Source: JAKFWF01 sp031401535 (GTDB lineage: Bacteria > Pseudomonadota > Alphaproteobacteria > Rhizobiales > Hyphomicrobiaceae). From it: a stretch of DNA of 12,515 nt. Each line of letters opens with the position of its first letter. Positions within the stretch are counted from its first letter, which is position 1. Location: assembly GCA_031401535.1 (NCBI GenBank), contig JANNRP010000478.1, forward strand, positions 1 to 12,515, read 5' to 3'. Positions 1-7,223 of this stretch are shown piece after piece. A model generated the notes under the pieces. It was not told where the DNA came from. It saw only the letters and a list, made by a program, of their open reading frames with translations, and searched no databases. The position numbers were made by a program, and so were the translations under genes.

Positions 1-164
1 TGCGCGCCAGAAAAACGCGAGTTCCAAGCACTTGACCGAATTGTATCGGGGCATCCTCGTCTCCTCTGCCGCAGACCTCGCCGTGCAAAGAAGATCGAAA
101 TCGCCCCCTGTTCTTCAAGTGTGCATTCCCTGAACGCTTACCCTACGTTCCCTGAATCTGGTTG

Positions 165-277
165 AAAATTTCCCTGTTACCGCTCACGGGAGTTTTCAGG
201 GTAACTCTCTGTAACATCGACGAAAAACGGCGCATTTGCTGCCGAAATGCGCGGGAAATCGGCAAAATTTCCCTGTT
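165..277. repeat. 14-bp direct repeat and TTCCCTG motif cluster
   Basis: The 14-mer AAAATTTCCCTGTT occurs exactly at 165-178 and again at 264-277. The core TTCCCTG is found four times on the same strand, at 126-132, 148-154, 170-176 and 269-275. Around the third copy is an imperfect inverted repeat (GAAAATTTCCC at 164-174 against GGGAGTTTTC at 188-197), plus alternative short pairings CCCTG/CAGGG (172-176 with 197-201) and GTTACC/GGTAAC (176-181 with 200-205). I recall similar CCCTG-rich debris in intergenic regions of Bradyrhizobium-like genomes. That is memory, not a search result. The function is unknown. Confidence 0.6.
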
Positions 278-476
278 TCCAGGCCAAAACCACAGAGACC
301 CGTTCGCTCGCGCCTGCTTCCACCACCATTCACATTTTGTGCGGCAACGTCGAAGGCGGCTTCATCAGGAACGAAGTTTCTGCCGCCGGACGGGCATATG
401 AGCTATTGGAAAGAGCCGCGGGTCCACAAGTTCGTGATCGACAGGCTGGGCGAGGCGTGATGCAGCACAACAGATG

Positions 477-494
477 CGCAACCGCGCCGTTGCG
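477..494 (-). terminator. Possible weak hairpin downstream of pdxJ
   Basis: CGCAAC (477-482), a 6-nt loop and GTTGCG (489-494) form a perfect 6-bp GC-rich stem beginning 17 bases past the pdxJ stop codon. There is no T tract after it in the direction of pdxJ transcription, so a Rho-independent terminator is not well supported. The left arm also belongs to a near-repeat shared with the 3' end of pdxJ. Confidence 0.25.
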
Positions 495-511
495 TTGTCA
501 GCCAAGCCAAC

Positions 512-1294
512 TCATGCCGATCGGCGACCGGATGCGTGCAACCGCGCCTCGTCCATCAGCGCGCGCATACGCCGGACTGCACCATGCAAGCCGCCGAAGA
601 TCGCCTCGCCAATCAAAAAATGGCCGATGTTGAGTTCGACGACCTCCATCATACGGGCGACCGGCGCCACCGTATTGTACGTAAGGCCATGCCCTGCATG
701 AACTTCTAGCCCGGCAGCCGCGGCCTGGGTAGCGGCCTTGGCCAACCGATCAAGGTCGAATGCGACCCCGCGAGCATCATCTTCAAGTGCGCGCTCACAG
801 TAGGCACCGGTGTGCAACTCCACGATGTCGGCCCCGATGCGGGCCGAGGCGTCGATCTGTTCGGGCGCTGCCTCGATGAATAGTGACACGCGAATGCCAG
901 CGTCCTTCAAGGCGGCGACATAAGGCTTGAGCGTTGCAAAGCCGCCGACAATATCCAGCCCACCCTCGGTAGTGCGTTCTTCGCGCTTTTCCGGCACGAG
1001 GCAACAGGCGTTCGGCACATGCCGCAGCGCAATGCGGAGCATTTCGTCGGTGGCGGCCATTTCCAGGTTGAGCGGTCGGGTCAATTCGGCCTTCAGCCGC
1101 TCGATGTCGGTATCCGAAATATGCCGACGGTCTTCCCGCAAGTGAGCCGTAATGCCGTCTGCACCAGCCTCAATGGCAAGGTGCGCCGCCCGCAGGGGGT
1201 CCGGATGTCGACCGCCGCGCGCGTTTCGAATGGTCGCGACGTGGTCGATGTTTATGCCTAGGCGTTGGATGGGCGGGCGTGCTGTAAGGGTCAT
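512..1294 (-). CDS. pdxJ: Pyridoxine 5'-phosphate synthase PdxJ
   Basis: PdxJ condenses 1-deoxy-D-xylulose 5-phosphate with 3-amino-2-oxopropyl phosphate (made by PdxA) to pyridoxine 5'-phosphate, the ring-closing step of DXP-dependent vitamin B6 synthesis in the cytoplasm. The 260-residue protein is a normal TIM-barrel PdxJ, slightly long at both ends. Visible family motifs are NIDH (15-18) followed by RNARGG (23-28), THLREDRRH (50-58), NLEMA (76-80), PEKREE (101-106), VELHTG (158-163), GHGL (201-204) and NIGHFLIGEAI (222-232). The substrate-binding and catalytic His, Arg and Glu residues of these motifs are present. The ATG at 1294 has only a weak GAG-type ribosome site, but no internal start precedes the first motif. 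The gene stands alone: acpS, often next to pdxJ, is not present downstream, where the DNA appears degenerate. It is divergent from parE. Confidence 0.96.
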   Translation of the reverse strand: MTLTARPPIQRLGINIDHVATIRNARGGRHPDPLRAAHLAIEAGADGITAHLREDRRHISDTDIERLKAELTRPLNLEMAATDEMLRIALRHVPNACCLVPEKREERTTEGGLDIVGGFATLKPYVAALKDAGIRVSLFIEAAPEQIDASARIGADIVELHTGAYCERALEDDARGVAFDLDRLAKAATQAAAAGLEVHAGHGLTYNTVAPVARMMEVVELNIGHFLIGEAIFGGLHGAVRRMRALMDEARLHASGRRSA

Positions 1295-1690
1295 GGTGCA
1301 GTCTCATTCGACACGGACAGACGATTATCGATCTGAAATCATCGCACATTATAGCAATTCGGGACGGCCTTGCGTAGGCCCAAGTTGCGCCGACTAGTGT
1401 GCTGGTGCCAAAGTCTGCATCTATCATGCGCCATGCTCATATTGCGGACTTCTGAATCTGAATCACAATAGAATCAATGATTTTCTGGTGTCCTCATCGA
1501 TTGCGATGTTCGCTGCGCACGGGCAGACGGTGGTGACGAACTGCGCGATCGAGACATTAGCCCTGTCACTTTAGCGCAACTTGCCAATCCACAGGTGTCC
1601 GTGCGATTCCGCCATCTAGCTCTGGGGATCGAGAGTCGCGGAACACCCCCATCTTCATTCTGGCGAAAACCCTGACGGGGCGCGCTACTC
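1295..1690. promoter_or_regulatory. Divergent intergenic region between pdxJ and parE with GANTC sites
   Basis: These 396 bases carry no supported gene and must hold the promoters of both pdxJ (leftward) and parE (rightward). Five GANTC sites lie here: GAATC at 1454-1458, 1460-1464 and 1471-1475, GATTC at 1605-1609 and GAGTC at 1633-1637. GANTC is the target of the alphaproteobacterial cell-cycle methylase CcrM, and clustered methylated GANTC sites in promoters are recognised together with GcrA in Caulobacter. The tightest cluster sits in the most AT-rich part of the region, as expected of a promoter core. I could not fix clear -35 and -10 boxes for either gene. Confidence 0.45.
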
Positions 1691-3703
1691 ATGGCATCGA
1701 CACGAGATCTTTTCGGAAACACCGCAATCGAAATGACCAATAAATCAGCACCACAACGCAAGCCAGCGGACGCGTCAGACGCCTATACAGCCGCCGACAT
1801 CGAGGTGCTGGAAGGGCTGGAGCCAGTCCGCCGCCGCCCTGGCATGTATATCGGCGGTACGGACGAAAAGGCACTGCATCATTTGTTCGCCGAGGTCATC
1901 GACAACTCAATGGACGAGGCGGTTGCTGGTCATGCCACGTGGATCGAGGTGCGCTATGAGGCTGACGGCTACCTGTCAGTGACGGACAATGGTCGCGGTA
2001 TCCCGATTGACCCACACCCGAAGTTCAAGAACCAGTCGGCGCTCGAAGTCATCATGACAACGCTGCATTCGGGCGGCAAGTTCGACGGCAAGGCCTATCA
2101 GACCTCGGGTGGCCTGCACGGCGTCGGTATTTCGGTCGTCAATGCGCTGTCGGAGACCTGCGAAGTCGAAGTGGCGCGTGGCCAGCAGCTTTATCGCATG
2201 GTGTTCAGTCGCGGCGTGCCCGATGGCAAGCTGCAGAAGTTGGGTTCGACCATGAACCGGCGCGGCACCAAGGTACGGTTTCGGCCGGATGAGAAAATTT
2301 TCGGCAAAGGGTGCGCCTTCAAGCCATCGCGCCTGTTCACGATGGCCCGGTCGAAGGCGTATCTCTACGGCGGCGTTGAAATCCGCTGGTTCTGTGCACC
2401 CGAGCTGATCAAGGATGATACAGCGCCCGAGGCCGTGTTCCATTTTCCTGGCGGCCTCAAGGACTATCTCGGCTCCACCATCGAAGGCCAGACGCTGGTC
2501 GCCAAGGACATTTTTGCCGGTCGCATTACCAAGGATGGTGGGCACGGCGCCGTCGAATGGGCGGTGGCGTGGACCGCCAGTGAAGACGGGTTCTCGCGTT
2601 CGTACTGCAACACGATCCCAACGCCGGACGGAGGCACGCACGACAGCGGCTTGCGTGCGGCGCTGTCGCGCGGCCTCAAGGCTTATGGCGAACTCGTCAA
2701 CAACAAGAAGGCCGCTCAAATTACAGCCGACGACGTAATGGGCACGGCTGCCGCAATGTTGTCGGTGTTCATTCGCGAGCCGGAGTTCCAGGGCCAAACC
2801 AAGGACCGGTTGGCGACACAGGAGGCAGCACGTATCGTCGAGAACGCAGTGCGCGATGCCTTCGACCACTGGCTGACCGGCGCGCCGCTGCAGGCAACGA
2901 AATTGCTCGAATGGACCATCGAGCAGGCCGAGGATCGGTTGAAGCGCAAGCGCGAGAAGGAGATCGGTCGCCAGACTGCAACGCGGCGTCTGAGGCTGCC
3001 GGGCAAGCTCGTTGATTGTGCGACGCAGTCGGCGGAAGGCACAGAGATTTTCATCGTAGAAGGCGATAGCGCCGGCGGTTCGGCCAAGCAGGCGCGCAAT
3101 CCGAAGACGCAGGCCGTGTTGCCGTTGCGTGGCAAAATCCTCAACGTCGCCAATGCAACCAGTGCCAAACTCAGCCAGAACCAGATGCTGTCCGACCTGA
3201 TCCAGTCGCTGGGCTCCGGCACGGGTGCAAAATACCGTGAGGAAGATCTGCGTTACGAGCGCGTCATCGTCATGACCGATGCCGACGTTGACGGTGCGCA
3301 CATTGCCTCGCTGCTGATCACATTTTTCTACCAGGAGATGCCGGAATTAATCGAGAATGGTCATCTGTATCTGGCGGTGCCACCGCTTTTCAAGCTCACC
3401 CAGGGCGCCAAATCGGTCTATGCCCGCACTGAGACGCAACGCGACGCGCTGATGAAGTCCGAGTTCAAGGCGAATCAGAAAATTGACATCACGCGCTTCA
3501 AAGGCCTCGGCGAAATGAACGCGTCGCATCTCAAAGAGACGACAATGGATCCGACCAAGCGGCTGCTGTTGAAGGTCGCAGTTGGCGACGGAGACAAGTC
3601 CGAGATCGCTGACGCCGTCAACGCGCTGATGGGTTCGAAGCCGGAACTGCGCTTTAAGTTCATCCAAGAACGCGCAGCCTTCGCAAAGGACTTGGATATT
3701 TGA
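1691..3703 (+). CDS. parE: DNA topoisomerase IV subunit B (ParE)
   Basis: ParE is the ATPase subunit of topoisomerase IV, which with ParC separates linked daughter chromosomes. The 670-residue protein starts with a GHKL ATPase domain: EGLEPVRRRPGMYIGG (41-56), catalytic Glu68 and Asn72 in AEVIDNSMDEA, TDNGRGIP (98-105), and a glycine-rich ATP lid around 127-150. The transducer domain carries the QTK loop at 369-371. The TOPRIM domain shows IVEGDSAGG (455-463, Glu457), PLRGKILNVANA (478-489) and DADVDG (530-535) with its metal-binding aspartates. KGLGEMN (604-610) is near the C-terminus. The length and the absence of the roughly 170-residue insert found in many Gram-negative GyrB proteins favour ParE over GyrB. 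The ATG at 1691 has a GGGG about ten bases upstream. An internal ATG at 1733 has no ribosome site and is less likely. The gene appears monocistronic. Confidence 0.95.
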   Translation: MASTRDLFGNTAIEMTNKSAPQRKPADASDAYTAADIEVLEGLEPVRRRPGMYIGGTDEKALHHLFAEVIDNSMDEAVAGHATWIEVRYEADGYLSVTDNGRGIPIDPHPKFKNQSALEVIMTTLHSGGKFDGKAYQTSGGLHGVGISVVNALSETCEVEVARGQQLYRMVFSRGVPDGKLQKLGSTMNRRGTKVRFRPDEKIFGKGCAFKPSRLFTMARSKAYLYGGVEIRWFCAPELIKDDTAPEAVFHFPGGLKDYLGSTIEGQTLVAKDIFAGRITKDGGHGAVEWAVAWTASEDGFSRSYCNTIPTPDGGTHDSGLRAALSRGLKAYGELVNNKKAAQITADDVMGTAAAMLSVFIREPEFQGQTKDRLATQEAARIVENAVRDAFDHWLTGAPLQATKLLEWTIEQAEDRLKRKREKEIGRQTATRRLRLPGKLVDCATQSAEGTEIFIVEGDSAGGSAKQARNPKTQAVLPLRGKILNVANATSAKLSQNQMLSDLIQSLGSGTGAKYREEDLRYERVIVMTDADVDGAHIASLLITFFYQEMPELIENGHLYLAVPPLFKLTQGAKSVYARTETQRDALMKSEFKANQKIDITRFKGLGEMNASHLKETTMDPTKRLLLKVAVGDGDKSEIADAVNALMGSKPELRFKFIQERAAFAKDLDI

Positions 3704-3872
3704 GGGGCGGGCAAACCTCCATCTCCAAATCGGCCGTGTCTCAACCTCGCTGCTAACGGCTGCCAAACCAAGCTACTGTGTTCCCAACTGGGCGCTCTCG
3801 GATCGCCGTGAACCTATTCGACTGCTGCCGCGACAGAACGGTAGGCAACGAGCTAGAACCGGGAGAGAACCG

Positions 3873-4142
3873 ATGACCAGGAAAATCGCCGCTGCGGTCT
3901 GTTCCGCGATACTTTTACTGTGCGCCAGCCCGGTATTTGCCAAGACGGTAGCCGCAGGCGGTGCGCCGAACGTGCCTGTAAAGACGTTTCTGCTGGTGAA
4001 CAAAGCGGTCGATGTGCGGTCATCAGCGAAGCCTAAGAAGACGCCAACCTGCACGTCGCCATTCAAGTGGTGCGCCGCACGCAGTGGCAATGGCGGCATT
4101 TGTATGATCGGGAAATGCCCGACTGCCCAAAGCGTTCAGTGA
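3873..4142 (+). CDS. Small secreted four-cysteine protein, function unknown
   Basis: I do not recognise this 89-residue protein. It has a clear Sec signal peptide: MTRK, a hydrophobic core from about 5 to 19, and a likely cleavage site VFA|KT after residue 23. The mature part is about 66 residues, basic, with a lysine-rich linker (KPKK at 53-56) and a compact C-terminal cysteine motif, Cys60-x6-Cys67-x9-Cys77-x4-Cys82. This suggests two disulfides in the periplasm or outside the cell. A good ribosome site, GGAG at 3862-3865, sits seven bases ahead of the ATG. The gene is 169 bases downstream of parE on the same strand and converges on the TRAP operon. No terminator is seen on either side. A real gene is likely because signal peptide, ribosome site and cysteine motif coincide. 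No function can be assigned. Confidence 0.75.
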   Translation: MTRKIAAAVCSAILLLCASPVFAKTVAAGGAPNVPVKTFLLVNKAVDVRSSAKPKKTPTCTSPFKWCAARSGNGGICMIGKCPTAQSVQ

Positions 4143-4226
4143 GTTTTACTGCGATGCTGATGCAGGTGGCCAACAACTTCCGACGAGCCAACGCATCATG
4201 CCTTGGTTGTGGTCTGTTGCGCGCAT

Positions 4227-5516
4227 TTATTTGACCAATCCGAAACTGCGCGGCAGCCACATATAAACCTCCGGCACATAAGTGACGAGCAACAGCACGA
4301 ACAGCATGCAGCCAAGCAGCGGCAGCAGCGGCGCGATAATTTTCTCCATCGGGAGATTGGCAACTTTGAGCGCCACGAACAGCGCCGTGCCAACCGGTGG
4401 GGTTGTCAGGCCAAGCGCCAGATTCATCACCATGATCAAGCCGAGGTGCACCATGTCGATGCCGAACTTCTGAGCCAGCGGGATCAGCATAGGCACCAGC
4501 ATGATCAACGCGGGCGTCATGTCGACAAACATGCCGACGACCAGCAGAAACACATTTAGCAACAGCAAGAATGCCCACTTGCTCTGAACCAGATTGAACA
4601 GATTATCGGCGAGCAGAGTTGGCAGGTTTTCGTAGGTCAGGATCCAGGCGAAGACCGAGCAAGTTGCGATCAGCATCATAACGACTGCGTTCGTCAGGCA
4701 GCACTCCCACATGATTTCGGGTAGCTCGGAGATCTTGATCTCCTTGTAGACGAACACCGTCATGATCAGAGCATAGACCGAGGCGGCAGCACCGGCTTCC
4801 GTTGCCGTGAATATGCCGGAGATAATGCCGCCTAGGATGATGACCATCGTGAAGATGCCAGCCATGCCGTCAACCACGCGACGGATTTTCTCGGACCGGG
4901 CTAACGGCGGCAAGATCTTTTGATGATAAAGTTTGCCATGCACGAACGACGCGACCATCAACGACAGGCCGATCAATATTCCCGGTACCACACCGGCCAG
5001 GAACAGCGCCGCAATCGAAACATTGCCGGCGATGTGCGCGAACACGATCATGCCAATCGAGGGTGGGATGATTGGTCCCATGGTTGCGGCCGTCAAAACG
5101 ATGGCTGTGGCGAAGCGTTTTGTGTAGCCGTCTTTCTCCATTGCCGGGATCATCATCCCGCCGATGGTCGAGACTTCGGCGACAGCCGATCCGGTCACAC
5201 CGCCGAAAAACATCGACGCCACGCAGACGATCTGCGCCAAACTTCCCGGTAGCCAACCGACCAGCACTTCGGCCATCAGCACCAGTCGCCGGGCGATACC
5301 GCCACGCGCCATCAGCACTCCGGCGAACACGAAGAAGATCACGGCAAGCAGCGGGAATGTGTTGATCGAAGTCAACATGCGTTGCACGACGGTGGCGTTG
5401 TCGACCCCGGGCAATGCGAGCGTCGCGACAACAGACGCCGCACCGACAGCAAAAGCAATCGGCACGCCTACGGCGATAAGGGTAACAAACAGAACACCGA
5501 GTATGGCGATGACCAT
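4227..5516 (-). CDS. TRAP transporter large permease subunit, DctM family
   Basis: This 429-residue inner-membrane protein is the large, ion-coupled transport subunit of a tripartite ATP-independent periplasmic (TRAP) transporter. It takes up an organic acid using a sodium or proton gradient. It is hydrophobic throughout with roughly a dozen membrane or re-entrant segments. Family signatures are FFGGVTGSAVAEVSTIGG (103-120) followed by MMIPAMEKDGY (121-131), MGPIIPPSIGM (146-156), FTATEAGAAASVYAL (236-250), and a second-repeat GLTTPPVGTALFVA motif near the C-terminus. The ATG at 5516 lies 5 bases after the stop codon of the small-subunit gene, with GGTGGA upstream inside that gene, so the two are probably translationally coupled. 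It is the last gene of the operon. No hairpin terminator is visible in the 84 bases before the convergent small secreted protein gene. The substrate cannot be read from the sequence. Confidence 0.95.
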   Translation of the reverse strand: MVIAILGVLFVTLIAVGVPIAFAVGAASVVATLALPGVDNATVVQRMLTSINTFPLLAVIFFVFAGVLMARGGIARRLVLMAEVLVGWLPGSLAQIVCVASMFFGGVTGSAVAEVSTIGGMMIPAMEKDGYTKRFATAIVLTAATMGPIIPPSIGMIVFAHIAGNVSIAALFLAGVVPGILIGLSLMVASFVHGKLYHQKILPPLARSEKIRRVVDGMAGIFTMVIILGGIISGIFTATEAGAAASVYALIMTVFVYKEIKISELPEIMWECCLTNAVVMMLIATCSVFAWILTYENLPTLLADNLFNLVQSKWAFLLLLNVFLLVVGMFVDMTPALIMLVPMLIPLAQKFGIDMVHLGLIMVMNLALGLTTPPVGTALFVALKVANLPMEKIIAPLLPLLGCMLFVLLLVTYVPEVYMWLPRSFGLVK

Positions 5517-5521
5517 GGTTG

Positions 5522-6034
5522 TCAGTCCACCGTTGCCGAATGACCAGCGGTTCCACGTCCGCGAACTTCGTCACAAAACAACTTGAGCGCGAACACCATG
5601 ATCAACGCACCCGACACAGGCATGGCGGGATAATACCAATAATTTGTAAACGGAATAGTTTCCATCAGGTCGCTACCGAAGTCCTTCACGAATACGATGC
5701 CGTAGTGCAGCATCACATAGCCGAAGCTGAAGATAAGCAAGCTGATCAGCGCCGTCGTGATTTGCCGGACCCGCGTTGGGAGCGCATTCAAGAGAACTTC
5801 GAAGCCAACGTGTTCGCGTTTTAGGACGCAAACCGCAGCACCCAGGAATGAAACCCAGATCAGGAGATAGCGCGGCACTTCCTCAGTCCATGAGACGGCC
5901 TGCCCAAAGCCATAGCGAGCGACAATCGCCAATACGACCACGACGAAGATCATGGTCGCCATTGTGATGCAAGCGAGCCGTACAATCCAAACGAGGCCGT
6001 CGGTCAGACGGTCCAGCATGTTCAGCAATGCCAT
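5522..6034 (-). CDS. TRAP transporter small permease subunit, DctQ family
   Basis: The 170-residue protein has four predicted membrane helices (about 15-37, 55-72, 92-114 and 133-153) and is the small membrane subunit that pairs with the DctM-type subunit. The family hallmark is visible as WTEEVPRYLLIW (49-60), then VSFLGAAVCVLKREHVGFEV (61-80), matching the usual EE...W..FLGAA....H pattern. The ATG at 6034 is chosen over the upstream in-frame codon at 6085 because an AGGGGA ribosome site (complement of 6039-6044) lies four bases ahead of it, and because the extra 17 residues would put polar, cysteine-containing sequence before the first helix. It follows the binding-protein gene after 78 bases and precedes the large subunit by 5 bases. 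Confidence 0.92.
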   Translation of the reverse strand: MALLNMLDRLTDGLVWIVRLACITMATMIFVVVVLAIVARYGFGQAVSWTEEVPRYLLIWVSFLGAAVCVLKREHVGFEVLLNALPTRVRQITTALISLLIFSFGYVMLHYGIVFVKDFGSDLMETIPFTNYWYYPAMPVSGALIMVFALKLFCDEVRGRGTAGHSATVD

Positions 6035-6083
6035 GGTTTCCCCTATGCCGCACAACGAACTCAGGCGACGGCACGCGGCCGCC

Positions 6084-6102
6084 ACCTGCGATCGATTCAG
6101 GT
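6084..6102 (-). other. Small intra-operon stem-loop between TRAP binding protein and permease genes
   Basis: ACCTG (6084-6088) and CAGGT (6098-6102) can pair across a 9-nt loop in the 78-base spacer between the binding-protein and small-permease genes. In many TRAP and ABC operons a hairpin at this position lets the binding protein be made in excess. Here the stem is only 5 bp and there is no T tract, so any effect is a guess. Confidence 0.25.
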
Positions 6103-6112
6103 CCTGCCTAGG

Positions 6113-7084
6113 TCAGAAGTTCTTCTGAGAATCGAGGATGAAGGCGACCGTTGCATCAACCCCAAGACGCTTCGATTCCTCGGTGACGAGTGACGATACC
6201 GATTTGACAAAGGGAGCTTTGTCGACGGTCAAAATCTCGGTGAAATTGCTCTTCAACTGCTGCAGGTCCTTGACCTCGGACACCTTCCAGGCGCCGCGCA
6301 TGTAGGCCTGTGCCCGCTGACCTGCCTCGACCAATGCCTTTTTTTGATCGTCGTTGAGTTGATTATATAGCTTCATCGAGACCAACAGCAGGTCTGGAAT
6401 ACGCATGTGCTCATCTAGAGTATAGTATTTCGAGACTTCATAGAACTTCTTTGCGACCACCGACGGATGATTGTTTTCCGCGCCATCTACGACACCGGTT
6501 TGCAGGGCAGTGTAAAGCTCCGCCCAAGCAACCGGCACGCCGGTCGCGCCCATCGCCTGCATCGTCTTCACCATCACGGGCGAGGCCATCACACGAATTT
6601 TCTGCCCCTTGAGATCATCGGGCGTGCGAATTGGCTTTTGCGTGAAGAAGTTGCGCGAACCGGAGTCGAGATAGCCGAGCACTTTCATGCCCTTCTCTTC
6701 CAGTTGCTTGGCCACGGCCTCCGCCTGTGGTTGGGCAAGAAACCACCAGAAGTGAGCTTCATTCTTGAACAAGAATGGCAGTGAATACATATCCATCGCT
6801 GGCACAACCTGATTCACATTCGATGCTGAAACCGTTGTGAAACCGATTGTACCATTCCGGATGCTCTGCACGTTCGCGACAGCATCTCCGAGCTGCGTAT
6901 TGTGAAACACTTCGACCTTGACGGCGCCCTTGGTCAACAATCCAACCTGCTCACCGAAGTAGGCTTCCGCATAACTCGACGGATGATCGAGCGGCTGAAT
7001 TCCAGAATACTTTGTAACAATCTGCGCGTGTGCAGGTGCAAACCCGAGTAGTACAAACGCTGCAGCGAAAAGGAATTTCCTCAC
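6113..7084 (-). CDS. TRAP transporter periplasmic substrate-binding protein, DctP family
   Basis: This 323-residue protein is the solute receptor of the TRAP system. It carries a signal peptide (MRKFLFAAAFVLLGFAPAHA, cleavage after residue 20) and a mature two-lobed binding fold of normal length. The family motif for carboxylate binding is visible: DDLKGQKIRVMASPV (156-170) with Arg164, the arginine that salt-bridges the substrate carboxylate in DctP-type proteins. ELYTALQTGVVDGAENN (189-205) forms the second conserved binding segment, with Asn204/Asn205. The NN-type segment resembles receptors for dicarboxylates or sugar acids, but the substrate remains open. The start is a GTG at 7084, preceded at 5 bases by a perfect AGGAGG (complement of 7090-7095). 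It is the first gene of the operon, followed by the two membrane subunits, and has its own promoter candidate. Confidence 0.95.
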   Translation of the reverse strand: MRKFLFAAAFVLLGFAPAHAQIVTKYSGIQPLDHPSSYAEAYFGEQVGLLTKGAVKVEVFHNTQLGDAVANVQSIRNGTIGFTTVSASNVNQVVPAMDMYSLPFLFKNEAHFWWFLAQPQAEAVAKQLEEKGMKVLGYLDSGSRNFFTQKPIRTPDDLKGQKIRVMASPVMVKTMQAMGATGVPVAWAELYTALQTGVVDGAENNHPSVVAKKFYEVSKYYTLDEHMRIPDLLLVSMKLYNQLNDDQKKALVEAGQRAQAYMRGAWKVSEVKDLQQLKSNFTEILTVDKAPFVKSVSSLVTEESKRLGVDATVAFILDSQKNF

Positions 7085-7089
7085 GGCGT

Positions 7090-7095
7090 CCTCCT
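7090..7095 (-). promoter_or_regulatory. Strong ribosome binding site fixing a GTG start for the TRAP binding protein
   Basis: The complement reads AGGAGG, a perfect Shine-Dalgarno sequence 5 bases ahead of the GTG codon at 7084. It is the strongest ribosome site seen in the window, fitting the need for excess binding protein over membrane subunits. It decides the start, since no ATG is placed sensibly for the signal peptide. Confidence 0.8.
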
Positions 7096-7132
7096 AGGTG
7101 GCATTCTCATTTTTTATTCATGCCTTACCGGG

Positions 7133-7162
7133 AGCGTAGTGGCCGCCTCAGCGAAGTGTCAA
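7133..7162 (-). promoter_or_regulatory. Candidate sigma70 promoter of the TRAP operon
   Basis: On the minus strand a perfect -35 box TTGACA (7162-7157) is followed after 18 bases by TACGCT (7138-7133), a weak -10 that keeps the first T, the second A and the last T of TATAAT. Transcription would start near 7126, giving a leader of about 40 bases. The spacing and position in the 139-base gap between the PaiB-family gene and the binding-protein gene are right, and alphaproteobacterial -10 boxes are often loose. Confidence 0.45.
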
Positions 7163-7165
7163 TTG

Positions 7166-7180
7166 GCAATAGCCGATTGC
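7166..7180. promoter_or_regulatory. Inverted repeat next to the TRAP promoter, possible operator
   Basis: GCAAT (7166-7170), a 5-base spacer and ATTGC (7176-7180) form a perfect dyad whose edge is 3 bases upstream of the candidate -35 box. This is a typical place for a dimeric regulator, for instance an activator or repressor responding to the transported acid. No regulator gene for the operon is seen in the window, unless the adjacent PaiB-family gene plays that part. Confidence 0.3.
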
Positions 7181-7223
7181 AGGGGCGCTATGTCGAAAGT
7201 CACGATAACGTATTGAAGGTCAA

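Larger units (their letters stand above)
1..511. other. Gene-poor region with repeat remnants downstream of pdxJ
   Basis: No convincing complete gene is seen in these 511 bases. Frame 2 is open from base 2 to a TGA at 131-133 with GC-rich third positions, so the tail of a gene entering from the left is possible, but I do not recognise it. A second coding-like tail lies at about 398-460 and ends in RLGEA before a TGA. It also has GC-rich third positions and matches nothing I can name. Between them, about 126-280 is AT-richer and holds repeated TTCCCTG motifs. The whole looks like decayed intergenic DNA. The overlapping short reading frames here do not resemble known proteins. Confidence 0.5.

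Noticed and set aside
1507..1575. 22-codon open frame upstream of parE
   Set aside because: There is no ribosome site and no coding signal. A leader peptide is possible but unsupported.
1540..1615. tRNA-like sequence ending in CGATTCCGCCA
   Set aside because: The T-loop is GTGCGATT rather than TTCRANNC-like, and no acceptor or anticodon stem could be built.
1976..3301. 441-codon open frame on the minus strand opposite parE
   Set aside because: It lies entirely antisense to a well-conserved parE, has no recognisable domain, and is explained by the GC-rich codon usage of the real gene.
3873..4142. Toxin-antitoxin or type I toxin reading of the small gene
   Set aside because: It has a cleavable signal peptide and cysteines, and no partner gene or antisense RNA signal is visible.
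4143..4226. Terminator between the convergent secreted protein gene and TRAP operon
   Set aside because: No stem of useful length followed by a T tract could be found on either strand.
6035..6085. 17-residue N-terminal extension of the small TRAP permease
   Set aside because: The downstream ATG at 6034 has a good ribosome site and gives a typical N-terminus before the first helix.
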